A stretch of 64,000 nt of DNA from JAAXIE01 sp965263155 (lineage in GTDB: Bacteria; Chloroflexota; Dehalococcoidia; Lucifugimonadales; JAAXIE01): positions 2,356,001-2,420,000 of the forward strand of contig OZ253586.1 in the NCBI GenBank assembly GCA_965263155.1, in the 5' to 3' direction. The notes below the pieces were generated by a model. The model saw only the letters and a program-made list of their open reading frames with translations. It did not search any database and had not been told where the DNA came from. The position numbers and the translations under genes are program-made. This document shows, in pieces, positions 16,964 to 25,309 of the stretch (position 1 is the stretch's first letter; every line of letters begins with the position of its first letter).

Positions 16964-16985
16964 GGGAAGGGGCCTGTCATACATT
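16957..16985 (+). promoter_or_regulatory. groES-groEL promoter
   Basis: A near-consensus sigma70 promoter: TTGACA (16957-16962), 17-base spacer, TACATT (16980-16985). It leaves an untranslated leader of about 70 bases. No CIRCE inverted repeat is visible. CTTGAGT at 17004-17010 equals one arm of the HspR (HAIR) consensus, but the opposite arm is missing. Confidence 0.75.
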
Positions 16986-17061
16986 TGAAGGGAGTCTGAC
17001 AGCCTTGAGTTAAGGGTATGTAGACAACGTTAATACTATAGAGCCTGGAAAGGAGGCCGAG

Positions 17062-17355
17062 TTGGTGAAGTTCGCGCCACTGGGGGAGAGAGTGGTGCTC
17101 AAGCCCCTGGAGAGAGATGAAGTCAGCAAGGGCGGAATCATCCTGCCCGACACTGCTAAGGAAAAGCCACAAGAGGGCGAGGTTGTCGAGGTAGGCCCGG
17201 GACGCGTGGGCGAAGACGGCAACCGCATCGCCATGGAGTTGAAGAAGGGCGACCGGGTAATCTACTCGAAGTTCGCTGGCACCGAGTACAAGGACGACGA
17301 CGAAGACTACCTGATCCTTCGCGAAAGCGACATTCTGGCTAAAATTGCCGACTAA
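17062..17355 (+). CDS. groES: Co-chaperonin GroES
   Basis: Heptameric lid of the GroEL folding chamber. 97 residues with FAPLGERVVLKPLE, KGGIILPDTAKEKPQEGEVV (mobile loop), KGDRVIYSKFAGTEYK and ILRESDILAKI. AAAGGAGG at 17049-17056 precedes two candidate starts, TTG 17062 and GTG 17065 (MKFAPLGERV). GTG 17065 is slightly better spaced. groEL follows after 23 bases. Confidence 0.97.
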   Translation: MVKFAPLGERVVLKPLERDEVSKGGIILPDTAKEKPQEGEVVEVGPGRVGEDGNRIAMELKKGDRVIYSKFAGTEYKDDDEDYLILRESDILAKIAD

Positions 17356-17378
17356 GACAAGAGCGAGGAGAAAAGTAA

Positions 17379-19001
17379 ATGCCTGGTAAGCAACTTGTTT
17401 ACTCCGACGATGCGCGAAAAGCGTTGAAGGCCGGAATGGATGCATTGGCAGATTCTGTCAAGCTGACCCTTGGGCCCAAGGGCCGGAACGTAGTCTTGGA
17501 CAAGAAGTTCGGCCCGCCCCAGGTATGCAGCGATGGCGTCACCATAGCCAAAGAGATCGAATTGCCTGACCCCTTCGAGAACATGGGTGCCCAGATTCTC
17601 AAGGAAGCCGCCAGCAAGACCAACGACGCCGCCGGCGACGGCACCACCACCTCAGTGGTGTTGGCCCAAGCCATCATCACAGATGGCTTCAAGAACGTGA
17701 CCTCCGGCCGCTACCCCATGGCCCTCAAGCGTGGCATCGAGCGGGGCGTGGAGAGAGTAGTGGAGGAGCTCAAGTCCATGTCCACACCGGTGGACACCCG
17801 CGAGCAGATTCAGCAGGTGGCAGCTCTCTCGGCCCACGAGGAGAAGATCGGCACCACCATCGCAGACGCCATGGAGAAGGTCGGCAAGGATGGCGTAATC
17901 ACGGTTGAGGAGTCCAAGAGCCTCGCCGACGAGACGGAGTACGTGGAAGGCATGCAAGTCGACCGCGGCTACACCTCCCCTTACTTCATTACAAATGCCG
18001 AAAAGATGCAGACTGAAATCGAAGAGCCCTCCATCATCATCACCGACAAGAAGGTGACGGCTGTCTCCGACGCCCTTCCCCTGCTTGAGAAGATCCTGCA
18101 GGTGGGCAAGAAGAACGTGGTCCTGGTAGCCGAGGACGTGGAGGGCGAAGCCTTGGCCACCATGGTGGTCAACAAGCTGCGTGGCACCCTCAATTGCGTG
18201 GCAATCAAGGCCCCCGGCTTTGGCGACCGCCGCAAGGCCATGCTGGAGGATATCGCCATCCTGACCGGTGGCACCGTAATCAGCGAGGAGAAGGGCATGA
18301 AGCTCGACTCCGCGACCCTGAACGACTTGGGCTCGGCCCGCCGCGTCACTTGCACCAAGGACGACAGCACCTTTGTGGAAGGCAAGGGCTCCGAGCAGGC
18401 AATCAAGGACCGGATTGCCCAGATCAGGGCGCAGATCGAGGAGACCACCTCCGAGTTCGACCGTGAGAAGCTGCAAGAGCGCATGGCCAAGCTGGCCGGT
18501 GGCGTCGCCGTCATCAAGGTCGGGGCCGCCACTGAGGTCGAGATGAAGGAGCGCAAGGGCAGGGTCGAAGACGCCCTGTCGGCCACCCGCGCCGCAGTGG
18601 AAGAGGGCATTGTGCCCGGCGGCGGAGTGGCCTTGGTCCGCAGCCAAGCCTCCTTGGACAGCATTGTCGAAGGCCTCACCGAAGACGAGGCTGTGGGTGT
18701 ACGCATCATCCAGCGCGCCCTTGAAACACCCTTGAGGCTGATCGTCGAGAACGCCGGCGGCGAGGGTTCCATCGTGCTGGATGCCGTTCGCAAGCAGCAG
18801 TCGGACTACGGTTACGACGCCGACGTAGGCGAGTACGGCCAGATGCTGGACAGGGGCATAGTGGACCCGACCAAGGTGACCCGCTCCGCCCTGCAGAACG
18901 CCGCTAGCATCGCCTCCATGGCCCTGACCACGGAGTCGATGATCTCCGAGATACCGGATAAGAGTCCGGCCGGGCCCGCCATGCCTCCAATGGAGTACTA
19001 G
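17379..19001 (+). CDS. groEL: Chaperonin GroEL
   Basis: ATP-dependent 60-kDa folding chaperonin. 540 residues with LGPKGRNVVLDKKFG, AGDGTTTSVVLAQAI (ATP site), APGFGDRRKAMLEDIAILTG and VEEGIVPGGGVALVR. GAGGAG lies 8 bases before ATG 17379. The C-terminus ends PAGPAMPPMEY and lacks the Gly-Gly-Met repeat tail found in many GroELs. It is followed by a strong terminator, so groES-groEL is a closed two-gene unit. Confidence 0.98.
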   Translation: MPGKQLVYSDDARKALKAGMDALADSVKLTLGPKGRNVVLDKKFGPPQVCSDGVTIAKEIELPDPFENMGAQILKEAASKTNDAAGDGTTTSVVLAQAIITDGFKNVTSGRYPMALKRGIERGVERVVEELKSMSTPVDTREQIQQVAALSAHEEKIGTTIADAMEKVGKDGVITVEESKSLADETEYVEGMQVDRGYTSPYFITNAEKMQTEIEEPSIIITDKKVTAVSDALPLLEKILQVGKKNVVLVAEDVEGEALATMVVNKLRGTLNCVAIKAPGFGDRRKAMLEDIAILTGGTVISEEKGMKLDSATLNDLGSARRVTCTKDDSTFVEGKGSEQAIKDRIAQIRAQIEETTSEFDREKLQERMAKLAGGVAVIKVGAATEVEMKERKGRVEDALSATRAAVEEGIVPGGGVALVRSQASLDSIVEGLTEDEAVGVRIIQRALETPLRLIVENAGGEGSIVLDAVRKQQSDYGYDADVGEYGQMLDRGIVDPTKVTRSALQNAASIASMALTTESMISEIPDKSPAGPAMPPMEY

Positions 19002-19022
19002 GGCACTAACCCAGTAGGCAAG

Positions 19023-19062
19023 TATGTTGGCCCCGACTAAAAATCGGGGCCAACATATTTTT
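19023..19062 (+). terminator. Intrinsic terminator of groESL
   Basis: A perfect 14-bp stem, TATGTTGGCCCCGA (19023-19036) with TCGGGGCCAACATA (19044-19057), a 7-base loop and TTTTT immediately after. It is the clearest terminator in the window. Confidence 0.95.
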
Positions 19063-19112
19063 GCCTCAATGCGGGTTCCCAACGGTAGTGTCCATAACCA
19101 CAAGGACTACGA

Positions 19113-19787
19113 ATGGAGCCACAGCTTTTCACTGCGCCCGCACCCGCCCTCGCTGACCTCCCGGCTGGGGCAACCATCATGGTCGGAGGTCTCCAAGGGG
19201 CAGGCGTACCCAACGGCCTGCTACGGGCACTGGCTGAGCGCGGCTTGGGAGACCTGACCCTAGTCTGTGATACGGGCGACTCTTCGGTGCTGTCTTTGAT
19301 AGCTGCCGGACAGGTACGCAAGTTGGTGTGCCCGCCACTTACAGAGTACGCTTGGCAGCAGATAGAGGGCACTGGCACTGAGTTGGAGATCGTGGGTGCG
19401 GGTGCCTTAGCAGAGCGCATCAGGGCTGCTGGAGCAGGCATCGGCGCGTTTCTCGTGGAACCCCACGCCGATGAATGGCTGGACGCTGGCGAGGTACGCC
19501 AGGAAATCGACGGGCGTCAGTACTTGGTGGAGACGCCACTGCGTGCCGACTTTGCACTGCTGCGAGCATACAAAGCCGACACACTAGGCAACCTGATATA
19601 CCAAGGGACCGCACGCAACTGGAACCCCAACATGGCCACCGCCTCTACAACCGTCGTAGTCGAGGTGGGCGAAGTGGTGGAGCCGGGGGAGATCGACCCT
19701 GAAGCAGTTATCACTCCCGGCATCTTCGTGGACAGGATCGTGTCTAGCCGCCTACCGACGGGTTATTCCAAGCTCTCTTTGTTATGA
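19113..19787 (+). CDS. CoA-transferase subunit A
   Basis: Alpha subunit of a family I CoA transferase (AtoD/ScoA/glutaconate-type), which moves CoA between organic acids together with a B subunit. 224 residues with PAGATIMVGGLQGAGVPNGLL, LTLVCDTGDSS, EIVGAGALAERIRAAGAGIG, LVETPLRADFALLRAYKADT and GNLIYQGTARNWNPNMA. The stop overlaps the start of the next gene as ATGA, so the two are coupled. The substrate is unknown. The actual B partner could be the fusion next door or the separate B at 23928. Confidence 0.88.
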   Translation: MEPQLFTAPAPALADLPAGATIMVGGLQGAGVPNGLLRALAERGLGDLTLVCDTGDSSVLSLIAAGQVRKLVCPPLTEYAWQQIEGTGTELEIVGAGALAERIRAAGAGIGAFLVEPHADEWLDAGEVRQEIDGRQYLVETPLRADFALLRAYKADTLGNLIYQGTARNWNPNMATASTTVVVEVGEVVEPGEIDPEAVITPGIFVDRIVSSRLPTGYSKLSLL

Positions 19788-21118
19788 CGGCTACCCCTTC
19801 ACAAATCGCATCACGAACAGCCGCCGAGCTTCTGCCTGGCCAGACTGCCTACCTAGGCCCCGGCCTGCCAAGGCTGATTGTCCACCACCTCGCTCCGGGA
19901 GAGGGCGTGCTTCTACTGGACGATGAAAACCTGCTGGCACCACCTTCAAGAGCAGGCGCATGCATTCTGGAACAATCCGACGCTGCGGGCTTCGTACGCG
20001 GCGGCTATTTGGACGTGGCGGTGCTACAGGCGAGGCAGGTTTCCATATCGGGCGACCTCAGCGAGTCAACGACCGTGGTTCCCGGCCCAACGCGTTCCGC
20101 AGAGATGGGCTTGCATGCTCGCCGAGTGGTGGCCGTCGTGGAATTGGATAGCGGAACGGGCACGATCGTGGAGCGGTGCGAGTCTGCCGCCGTGCGACGC
20201 AGGGTCGACACGATAATCAGCGACGTGGGCGTGTTCGCAGTCACACCAGAGGGACTGGCCCTTAGCGAAGTCGCCCCTGGCTGGACCTCCCACGGCATCC
20301 GACGGCTGGTGGGGGTGGACTTCGCAATCCGGCCCGATGTGCGCGAGATGGAGTTCTCCGTAGCCGCTCGCGAGCCTCGCAACAAGGTGTTCTCCTCGGC
20401 GGCTGATGCCGTGGCCGACATACCCGACGGGTCGACGGTGCTCATCGACGGGTTTGGCGGTCCAGGGGGAATGGCCCAGTACCTGATGCTGGCCTTGCGC
20501 GACCACGGAGCCAAACAGCTGACCATGGTCAGCAACACCGCAGGCATCGCGGGCGCGGTCAACTTTGGGACGCCTCCCGGCATGCGCACCATCGACCACA
20601 GCATCTTGGTGGTGAACGGCCAGATTAAAAAAGCCATCGCCTCCTTTCCTGTCTCGCCATCGCCGTCGCGCCCCACTGCCTTTGAGTTGGCCTACCGCAA
20701 CGGCGATGTAGAACTGGAGCTGGTACCCCAAGGCACCTTGGCGGAGCGTCTGCGGGCCGGGGGCTTCGGTCTCTCCGCCTTCTACACACCCACCGGAGCG
20801 GGCACCCTGATAGCAGAGGGCAAGCCATCCAAGGTCATAGACGGTCGCGAGCAGATATTGGAGCGGGCCATCACCGCCGACTTCGCCCTACTGCGGGCAC
20901 TAAAGGCCGACACCCTCGGCAACTTGGTGTACCGCGGCACATCACGCAACTTCAATTCTGTAATGGCGCCCGCCGCCCGGACCACCATCGTGGAAGTCGA
21001 CGAAATCGTCGAACCGGGCCGAATCCCGCCCGACGCCGTCGTTACCCCCGGCCCCTTCACCCAGCGCCTCGTGCAACGCCCCGCCGACTTCTCGGCCTAC
21101 CAGCCGCTGGAGGGGTGA
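19784..21118 (+). CDS. CoA-transferase B-A fusion with degenerate B-side catalytic loop
   Basis: 444 residues made of two CoA-transferase modules in B-then-A order. Residues ~5-205 look like a B subunit (LPGQTAYLGPGLPRL, GGYLDVAVLQARQVS, AEMGLHARRVVAVVE, LSEVAPGWTSHGIRRL). Residues ~215-440 look like a complete A subunit (DGSTVLIDGFGGPGGMAQYL, LVPQGTLAERLRAGG, ERAITADFALLRALKADT, VYRGTSRNFN). At the site where B subunits carry the nucleophilic Glu in SE(N/S)G, this protein reads DDENLLAPP: Glu48-Asn49 remain but the glycine is missing. Activity of the B half is therefore doubtful. It starts in an ATGA overlap with the preceding A gene. It may come from duplication and fusion within the locus. 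Confidence 0.82.
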   Translation: MTATPSQIASRTAAELLPGQTAYLGPGLPRLIVHHLAPGEGVLLLDDENLLAPPSRAGACILEQSDAAGFVRGGYLDVAVLQARQVSISGDLSESTTVVPGPTRSAEMGLHARRVVAVVELDSGTGTIVERCESAAVRRRVDTIISDVGVFAVTPEGLALSEVAPGWTSHGIRRLVGVDFAIRPDVREMEFSVAAREPRNKVFSSAADAVADIPDGSTVLIDGFGGPGGMAQYLMLALRDHGAKQLTMVSNTAGIAGAVNFGTPPGMRTIDHSILVVNGQIKKAIASFPVSPSPSRPTAFELAYRNGDVELELVPQGTLAERLRAGGFGLSAFYTPTGAGTLIAEGKPSKVIDGREQILERAITADFALLRALKADTLGNLVYRGTSRNFNSVMAPAARTTIVEVDEIVEPGRIPPDAVVTPGPFTQRLVQRPADFSAYQPLEG

Positions 21119-21211
21119 GCATTTGTTTCCGCCAAGTCGAAACCACTGATCGTCGAGGCCTATCCACTGTATAACACTCCGTTTTCAAGGATCGCCCTGC
21201 AAGTCCCATGG

Positions 21212-22168
21212 ATGGGCCTGCTTTGCTTAATCCTCGTAATGTTCCTGTTAGCATGCGGCAATACCGGTCAATCTGTCGTCCAGTCAACACCTGCGCTAGA
21301 ATCCGTGCCTACGCCTCCTGCCGAGGTCGCTCCCCTGCATGAGCCGATGCCTAAACCCACACCGACACCGACAATCGCAGCAACGCCAACGGCCACACCG
21401 ACCCCCGCCTCAACGCCCACACCGGCAATCGCGGCAACGCCAACGCCCACACCGATTCTCGTCTCAACTCCAACGCCCACACCGACCCTTGCCCCTGGGC
21501 CTCTCACTGCCTCCGAGATATTTGAGAAGGTATCTCCGTCGATTGCCTTCATCACAAACAACGCATGGACAGGTAGTGGCGTATTGCTTGAGGATGGGCA
21601 CGTAGTAACAAACGCCCTCGTTGTCTGGCCATTCGACTCAGCACGCGTGGTATTTCCCGACGGCTCAGAGTTCCATGAGGTGCCGGTGCGCGGATGGGAC
21701 CTGCTGGCAGACTTGGCGGTGCTCGGCCCAATCAACAGGCCCACTGACGGCTTGGCGCTATCGGATGGCGAAGGATTGCCGATTGGAGCCAATCTGTTTC
21801 TGATCGGCTATCCAGCGGAGACCGAGAAGTTCCCGCAGCCAACGATCGTACGCGGTCTCCTGTCTCGTGTGCGAGAGTGGGAATCTGTCGGAATTACGTA
21901 CCGCCAGGTCGACGCTACAATCATAGGTGGACAGAGCGGAGGGGCGCTGGTCTCGGAGGCCGGACACGTCATCGGCATTAGCGGCCTTAGGTTTACTGAA
22001 GCGAATTTCGCCATGGTCGCATCAGCATCAGACTTCATACCACGGGCTAAAAAACTGATTGACGGAAGAAACCCTTCCGAGCTCGGCGACAGGGGTGCCC
22101 TTCCTCAAGGGGGGAGCTCCGACACGGCATCACATTGGAAAATTATTGGTCCCAGCGCGCCTATTTGA
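21212..22168 (+). CDS. Secreted trypsin-like (S1C) lipoprotein lacking the catalytic His; 5' part of a split gene
   Basis: It begins with a lipoprotein signal (LILVMFLLAC, lipobox cysteine at residue 15), then a Pro/Thr-rich linker of repeated TPTPT and AATPT words to about residue 94, then a trypsin-like domain. The Asp (LLADLAVLG) and Ser (GGQSGGALV) are in place. The expected VTNAHVV reads VTNALVV, so the catalytic His is Leu, a one-base change from CAC to CTC. It is probably inactive as a protease, or a sequence error exists. The frame ends at 22168 just after the protease domain, while the -1 frame continues into the C-terminal half. It lies inside a CoA-transferase locus, in the same direction. 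Confidence 0.8.
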   Translation: MGLLCLILVMFLLACGNTGQSVVQSTPALESVPTPPAEVAPLHEPMPKPTPTPTIAATPTATPTPASTPTPAIAATPTPTPILVSTPTPTPTLAPGPLTASEIFEKVSPSIAFITNNAWTGSGVLLEDGHVVTNALVVWPFDSARVVFPDGSEFHEVPVRGWDLLADLAVLGPINRPTDGLALSDGEGLPIGANLFLIGYPAETEKFPQPTIVRGLLSRVREWESVGITYRQVDATIIGGQSGGALVSEAGHVIGISGLRFTEANFAMVASASDFIPRAKKLIDGRNPSELGDRGALPQGGSSDTASHWKIIGPSAPI

Positions 22169-23904
22169 TCAATGACCCGCCCGGGGCTCTGATTGATTTT
22201 GAACTAACGGGGGACAACGACGGCGGGTTTACCATATACGATCCATACGGGTTCGAATTGCTGTCGGCAGGCAACGGTTCTACGGGGGCGGAGGATGGCG
22301 CGTATACGATCGAGCGCGACGAGCCTCATTTTCTGGTCGCATGGCAATGGCCAGAGACAATCGGCGACTTCACGTTGAAAAGTAGCCACCGGCTTACACA
22401 GATACACGACCCGGACGACGGTAGGCAACTGCAAGTGAGTCAGCCTGCTCGTGGAAACATCGACTTCCCCACCGACCTTGACTACTTCCTAGTTGATCTC
22501 ACAGAGGGCGAGGTAATCGAGGTTATAGCTGAGTCCAGTGTGGCCGACACCTTCCTCACTATTGACTATGTGGGCGCCTTGGATACCCAGATCATCGTCG
22601 ACGACGATAGCGGGGCTGGCCTGCTTGGGTTAGACTCCGCGATCATATATCGGGCGCCTCATACAGGACGCTACTTTGTGGTTGTATCGGACGCCAACTA
22701 CTCCGCTCCTGGTGGATACGTCATCACAGTGAAGCGAGCGGCCCGCAATGCGGTGCCGACCACCACGACATGGGCGTCCCTATTCGGAGAGTCAGTTGCA
22801 ACTGAGCCGCCAAGCGCACAGTCCGCCTTCGGGTTGGCCGAGCTAAGGTCGGCCTTCACGGGCACCAGACAAGTGGTAGGCGGAGATACGCTGATCATAC
22901 GGCTGGACGAGTACGAGCGTACTCAGGAGGTACGGTACTTGGGCTGCGACGACAAGCACTACGTCGTGACTCCGTCTAGCATCGGCAACGAGTTGCTGAT
23001 GGCGAAGGTCACCATCTGGAACGATAAGGCCCGCAGCGTCCTGCTAGTCCTAGATTCAGAGGCCTCGCAGTTGCGGGACACTGCAGCTCAGCAGAAGTTC
23101 GCGCCCATGGATGTGGACGCCATGAAACGGGCGTCGCAAACGCCCACCGATGACCAGGTCGACATGGAGAGGCACTATGCCCGGCCAGGGGCGAGTGGTG
23201 GCTACTACCATTGTGGTCAATGGACCACTACGCCCGAAGTGCAGTTTCTACAATCGTCGGTGCAATTAGACCAAGGGAACTCGCTTTCGGGCTGGATAGC
23301 CTACGAGGTCCCAGTGGGCACTGAACTGAGAGAGATACACTGGGCTGCAGGGGACACCATCTACCTCAATTTGTCTGACAGGGCAACGTTGGAAGCTGGC
23401 ACCGTCCCGGGGCTGCCCACTTCCTTCCAAGAGGCCGACCCTGCAGAGCTAGATATATCAATCGAAGGGCTAGGCTTCGAGGATTACTACCGCGATCTTG
23501 TAGTCTTTCTCAGCTCACAACCGTTCGAGATGATTATGGCAATGACTGGACAGGTCTCCGACGCACAACGCATAGAAGTCGACGAGGAGATTATGGCGGT
23601 TGGAGCCCTAGAAGATGTTCCGCCAAACTTGCTTTCCGCCGCCTTCGCAGGCGAACAGGAGTTTCAGCTTCACGACAGCGGATTGCTCGATTTGTCTAGA
23701 ATAGGGGCCACTTCGTACGCCGTGTATACGGACCTCACGACCGAAGGCACACGACTGCGGATCGACTTTGTAGTATTTAGAAGAGGAAATCTCGTTGGAA
23801 TCGTGTACCTCTACTACCTCCCGAGCACACAGCCCTTGGTGTCTGTGGAAGAGGCGGCCAGGATGCTAGATGCGAAGATCAGCGACATCATATTGAGGCA
23901 ATAA
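22135..23904 (+). CDS. C-terminal half of the split S1C protein (PPC-like domain plus unknown domains)
   Basis: 589 residues in the -1 frame relative to the protease, overlapping it by 34 bases. It has no signal peptide or ribosome binding site of its own; the nominal start is TTG 22135. Residues ~85-195 resemble a bacterial pre-peptidase C-terminal (PPC) domain: ARGNIDFPTDLDYFLVDLTE, then DSGAGLLGLDSAIIYRAPHT, then GRYFVVVSDANY. The rest (about 215-589) is predicted soluble and I do not recognise it. PPC domains normally follow secreted serine proteases on one chain, so I infer that both frames were one gene of about 900 residues, broken by a real frameshift or a sequencing error near 22130-22168. 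Programmed frameshifting is possible but unsupported. Confidence 0.72.
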   Translation: MENYWSQRAYLINDPPGALIDFELTGDNDGGFTIYDPYGFELLSAGNGSTGAEDGAYTIERDEPHFLVAWQWPETIGDFTLKSSHRLTQIHDPDDGRQLQVSQPARGNIDFPTDLDYFLVDLTEGEVIEVIAESSVADTFLTIDYVGALDTQIIVDDDSGAGLLGLDSAIIYRAPHTGRYFVVVSDANYSAPGGYVITVKRAARNAVPTTTTWASLFGESVATEPPSAQSAFGLAELRSAFTGTRQVVGGDTLIIRLDEYERTQEVRYLGCDDKHYVVTPSSIGNELLMAKVTIWNDKARSVLLVLDSEASQLRDTAAQQKFAPMDVDAMKRASQTPTDDQVDMERHYARPGASGGYYHCGQWTTTPEVQFLQSSVQLDQGNSLSGWIAYEVPVGTELREIHWAAGDTIYLNLSDRATLEAGTVPGLPTSFQEADPAELDISIEGLGFEDYYRDLVVFLSSQPFEMIMAMTGQVSDAQRIEVDEEIMAVGALEDVPPNLLSAAFAGEQEFQLHDSGLLDLSRIGATSYAVYTDLTTEGTRLRIDFVVFRRGNLVGIVYLYYLPSTQPLVSVEEAARMLDAKISDIILRQ

Positions 23905-23927
23905 GCGCTACACAAGGAGGAACAACA

Positions 23928-24593
23928 ATGATTAAAGAGCGATTGGAGCGTGAAGTGATTGCCATGAGGGTGGCGAAGGAGCTGGCGGACGGCTCCTATG
24001 TTAACTTGGGCATTGGAATTCCGACTCTGGTGTCGAATTTCCTGCCTCCTGATTTGACGGTGTTCTACCACAGCGAGAGCGGGGTGTTGAACTGCGGACC
24101 GTTGGCAGATGAGGGCGAGGAGGATGTAGACCTCATCAATGCCGGGGGCCAGTTTCTCAAGCCGGTTCTGGGGATGTCGTTTTTCAGCTCAGCCCATGCC
24201 TTTGCCATGATCCGCGGTGGACATGTGGACGCGACGGTCTTGGGGGCGTTGCAGGTCTCAGCAACAGGCGACCTAGCCAACTGGATGCTTCCGCAACGCG
24301 GAGTAGGGAATATCGGCGGGGCCATGGACCTATGTGCCGGGGCCAAGCGAGTCATCGTGGCCATGGAACACACCGATTCCCAAGGCCAGCCCAAGGTGGT
24401 GGAGCGATGCACCTACCCTCTGACAGGCAAGGGGTGCGTGAGTCTGGTGGTGACCGACGTAGCGGTGATGGCCGTGACACAGTCAGGCATGCTGCTGAGA
24501 GAGATGGCGCCGGGCTGGACTGCCGAGGATGTTCAGGAGATTACCGGAGCGCATCTGACTCTAGCGGATGACCTGAAGGAGATCGAGTTGTAG
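23928..24593 (+). CDS. CoA-transferase subunit B
   Basis: Beta subunit of a family I CoA transferase (AtoA/ScoB-like), 221 residues. GSYVNLGIGIPTLVSNFLP opens the fold and FYHSESGVLNCGP carries the nucleophilic Glu50 in an intact SESG loop. Then come GGHVDATVLGALQVSATGDL, NWMLPQRGVGNIGGAMDL and LLREMAPGWTAEDVQEIT. An excellent AAGGAGG precedes ATG 23928. It is the only B module here with an intact catalytic loop, so it probably pairs with the A subunit at 19113 or the A half of the fusion. About 2.8 kb of unrelated protease sequence separates it from both. Confidence 0.92.
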   Translation: MIKERLEREVIAMRVAKELADGSYVNLGIGIPTLVSNFLPPDLTVFYHSESGVLNCGPLADEGEEDVDLINAGGQFLKPVLGMSFFSSAHAFAMIRGGHVDATVLGALQVSATGDLANWMLPQRGVGNIGGAMDLCAGAKRVIVAMEHTDSQGQPKVVERCTYPLTGKGCVSLVVTDVAVMAVTQSGMLLREMAPGWTAEDVQEITGAHLTLADDLKEIEL

Positions 24594-24701
24594 GGGGAAG
24601 GTTGGTTGGCTGCTTGTTCCCGCCGGACGGGGTTGACCGGTCAAAAGCGCCGACTCCTGCCTGCACGAGAACGACGGAGAGACGGGGCCCACGGTAGGCG
24701 C

Positions 24702-25133
24702 CTACATCTCCTCGGATGCTGCTACTTGGAACCAGCCGTCCTCGGTAGGGGGCGAATCGGGTGGGTCCCCTTGGCTCTTGGTGGAGGGCAGCACTTCCAG
24801 CTTCAGGTCTTTCAGCATCTCGTCGATTTGGCTCACCGATTGGGTGGTCGCCTCTGATGGGTTTCGTTGGGACGTAAGTTGGGCCCGCAGCGAGAGCAGC
24901 TTGGTGGCCATGCGTAGGGCAAGCTCTACGCCAGCCAGATTAAGCCCCAAGTCTTCCACGAAGTGCTTTATGAGACGCAGGCGCGCGATGTCCCTGTCGG
25001 AGTAGGTGCGCAGGCTGCCCATGCGGAGGGGGTCGACGAACCCTGCGCGCTCGTACTTGCGCAGGGTCTGAGGGTGCATGTCCAGCGTCTCGGCAACGAC
25101 GCTGATCATGTATATGCCTTGGGCTTGTCTCAT
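24702..25133 (-). CDS. HspR-like MerR-family transcriptional regulator
   Basis: 143 residues. The N-terminal winged helix is typical of HspR: YMISVVAETLDMHPQTLRKY, then ERAGFVDPLR, then GSLRTYSDRDIARLRLIKHF. A helical stretch and a low-complexity acidic tail follow. HspR in actinobacteria represses dnaK-type heat-shock operons; the target here is unknown and no dnaK is in view. GGTGGAG lies about 8 bases before ATG 25133. It is transcribed away from the 59-residue protein gene at 25310, from back-to-back promoters. Confidence 0.88.
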   Translation of the reverse strand: MRQAQGIYMISVVAETLDMHPQTLRKYERAGFVDPLRMGSLRTYSDRDIARLRLIKHFVEDLGLNLAGVELALRMATKLLSLRAQLTSQRNPSEATTQSVSQIDEMLKDLKLEVLPSTKSQGDPPDSPPTEDGWFQVAASEEM

Positions 25134-25150
25134 CGCTAGCTCTCCACCTA

Positions 25151-25179
25151 TTTATATGACGGTTGTAGCCACCTGTCAA
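25151..25179 (-). promoter_or_regulatory. Promoter of the HspR-like gene
   Basis: On the minus strand, a near-consensus pair TTGACA (25179-25174), 17-base spacer, TATAAA (25156-25151). The word ATATGAC at 25154-25160 overlaps the -10; its exact inverse GTCATAT lies at 25250-25256 in the divergent promoter. They may be operator half-sites for autoregulation. Confidence 0.7.
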
Positions 25180-25240
25180 TATCAGGGTCATTGGGATGCT
25201 CTATCGAGATTATCATCATAATGCCAATATGATTAGATAT

Positions 25241-25269
25241 TTGACACAAGTCATATCAACTGATAGACT
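25241..25269 (+). promoter_or_regulatory. Promoter of the 59-residue protein gene
   Basis: TTGACA (25241-25246), 17-base spacer, TAGACT (25264-25269). The spacer contains GTCATAT (25250-25256), and TTGA...TCAA forms a loose inverted repeat over 25241-25259. The arrangement fits control by the divergent MerR-type protein. Confidence 0.65.
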
Positions 25270-25309
25270 GCATCCGTGCAGTGTGAACAGGGCACAAGGG
25301 AGGTTGACG

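Noticed and set aside
16986..17061. CIRCE or HspR (HAIR) operator in the groES leader
   Set aside because: Only one arm (CTTGAGT at 17004-17010) is present; neither the GAGTGCTAA-type nor the ACTCAAG-type partner arm is found.
17652..19103. 483-residue open frame antisense to groEL
   Set aside because: It has no ribosome site and its composition (His/Leu/Gly/Asp rich) is what GC-rich coding DNA gives on the opposite strand. groEL is certain.
24606..24857. Open frame after the CoA-transferase B gene
   Set aside because: It mostly lies antisense to the HspR-like gene and has no recognisable product.
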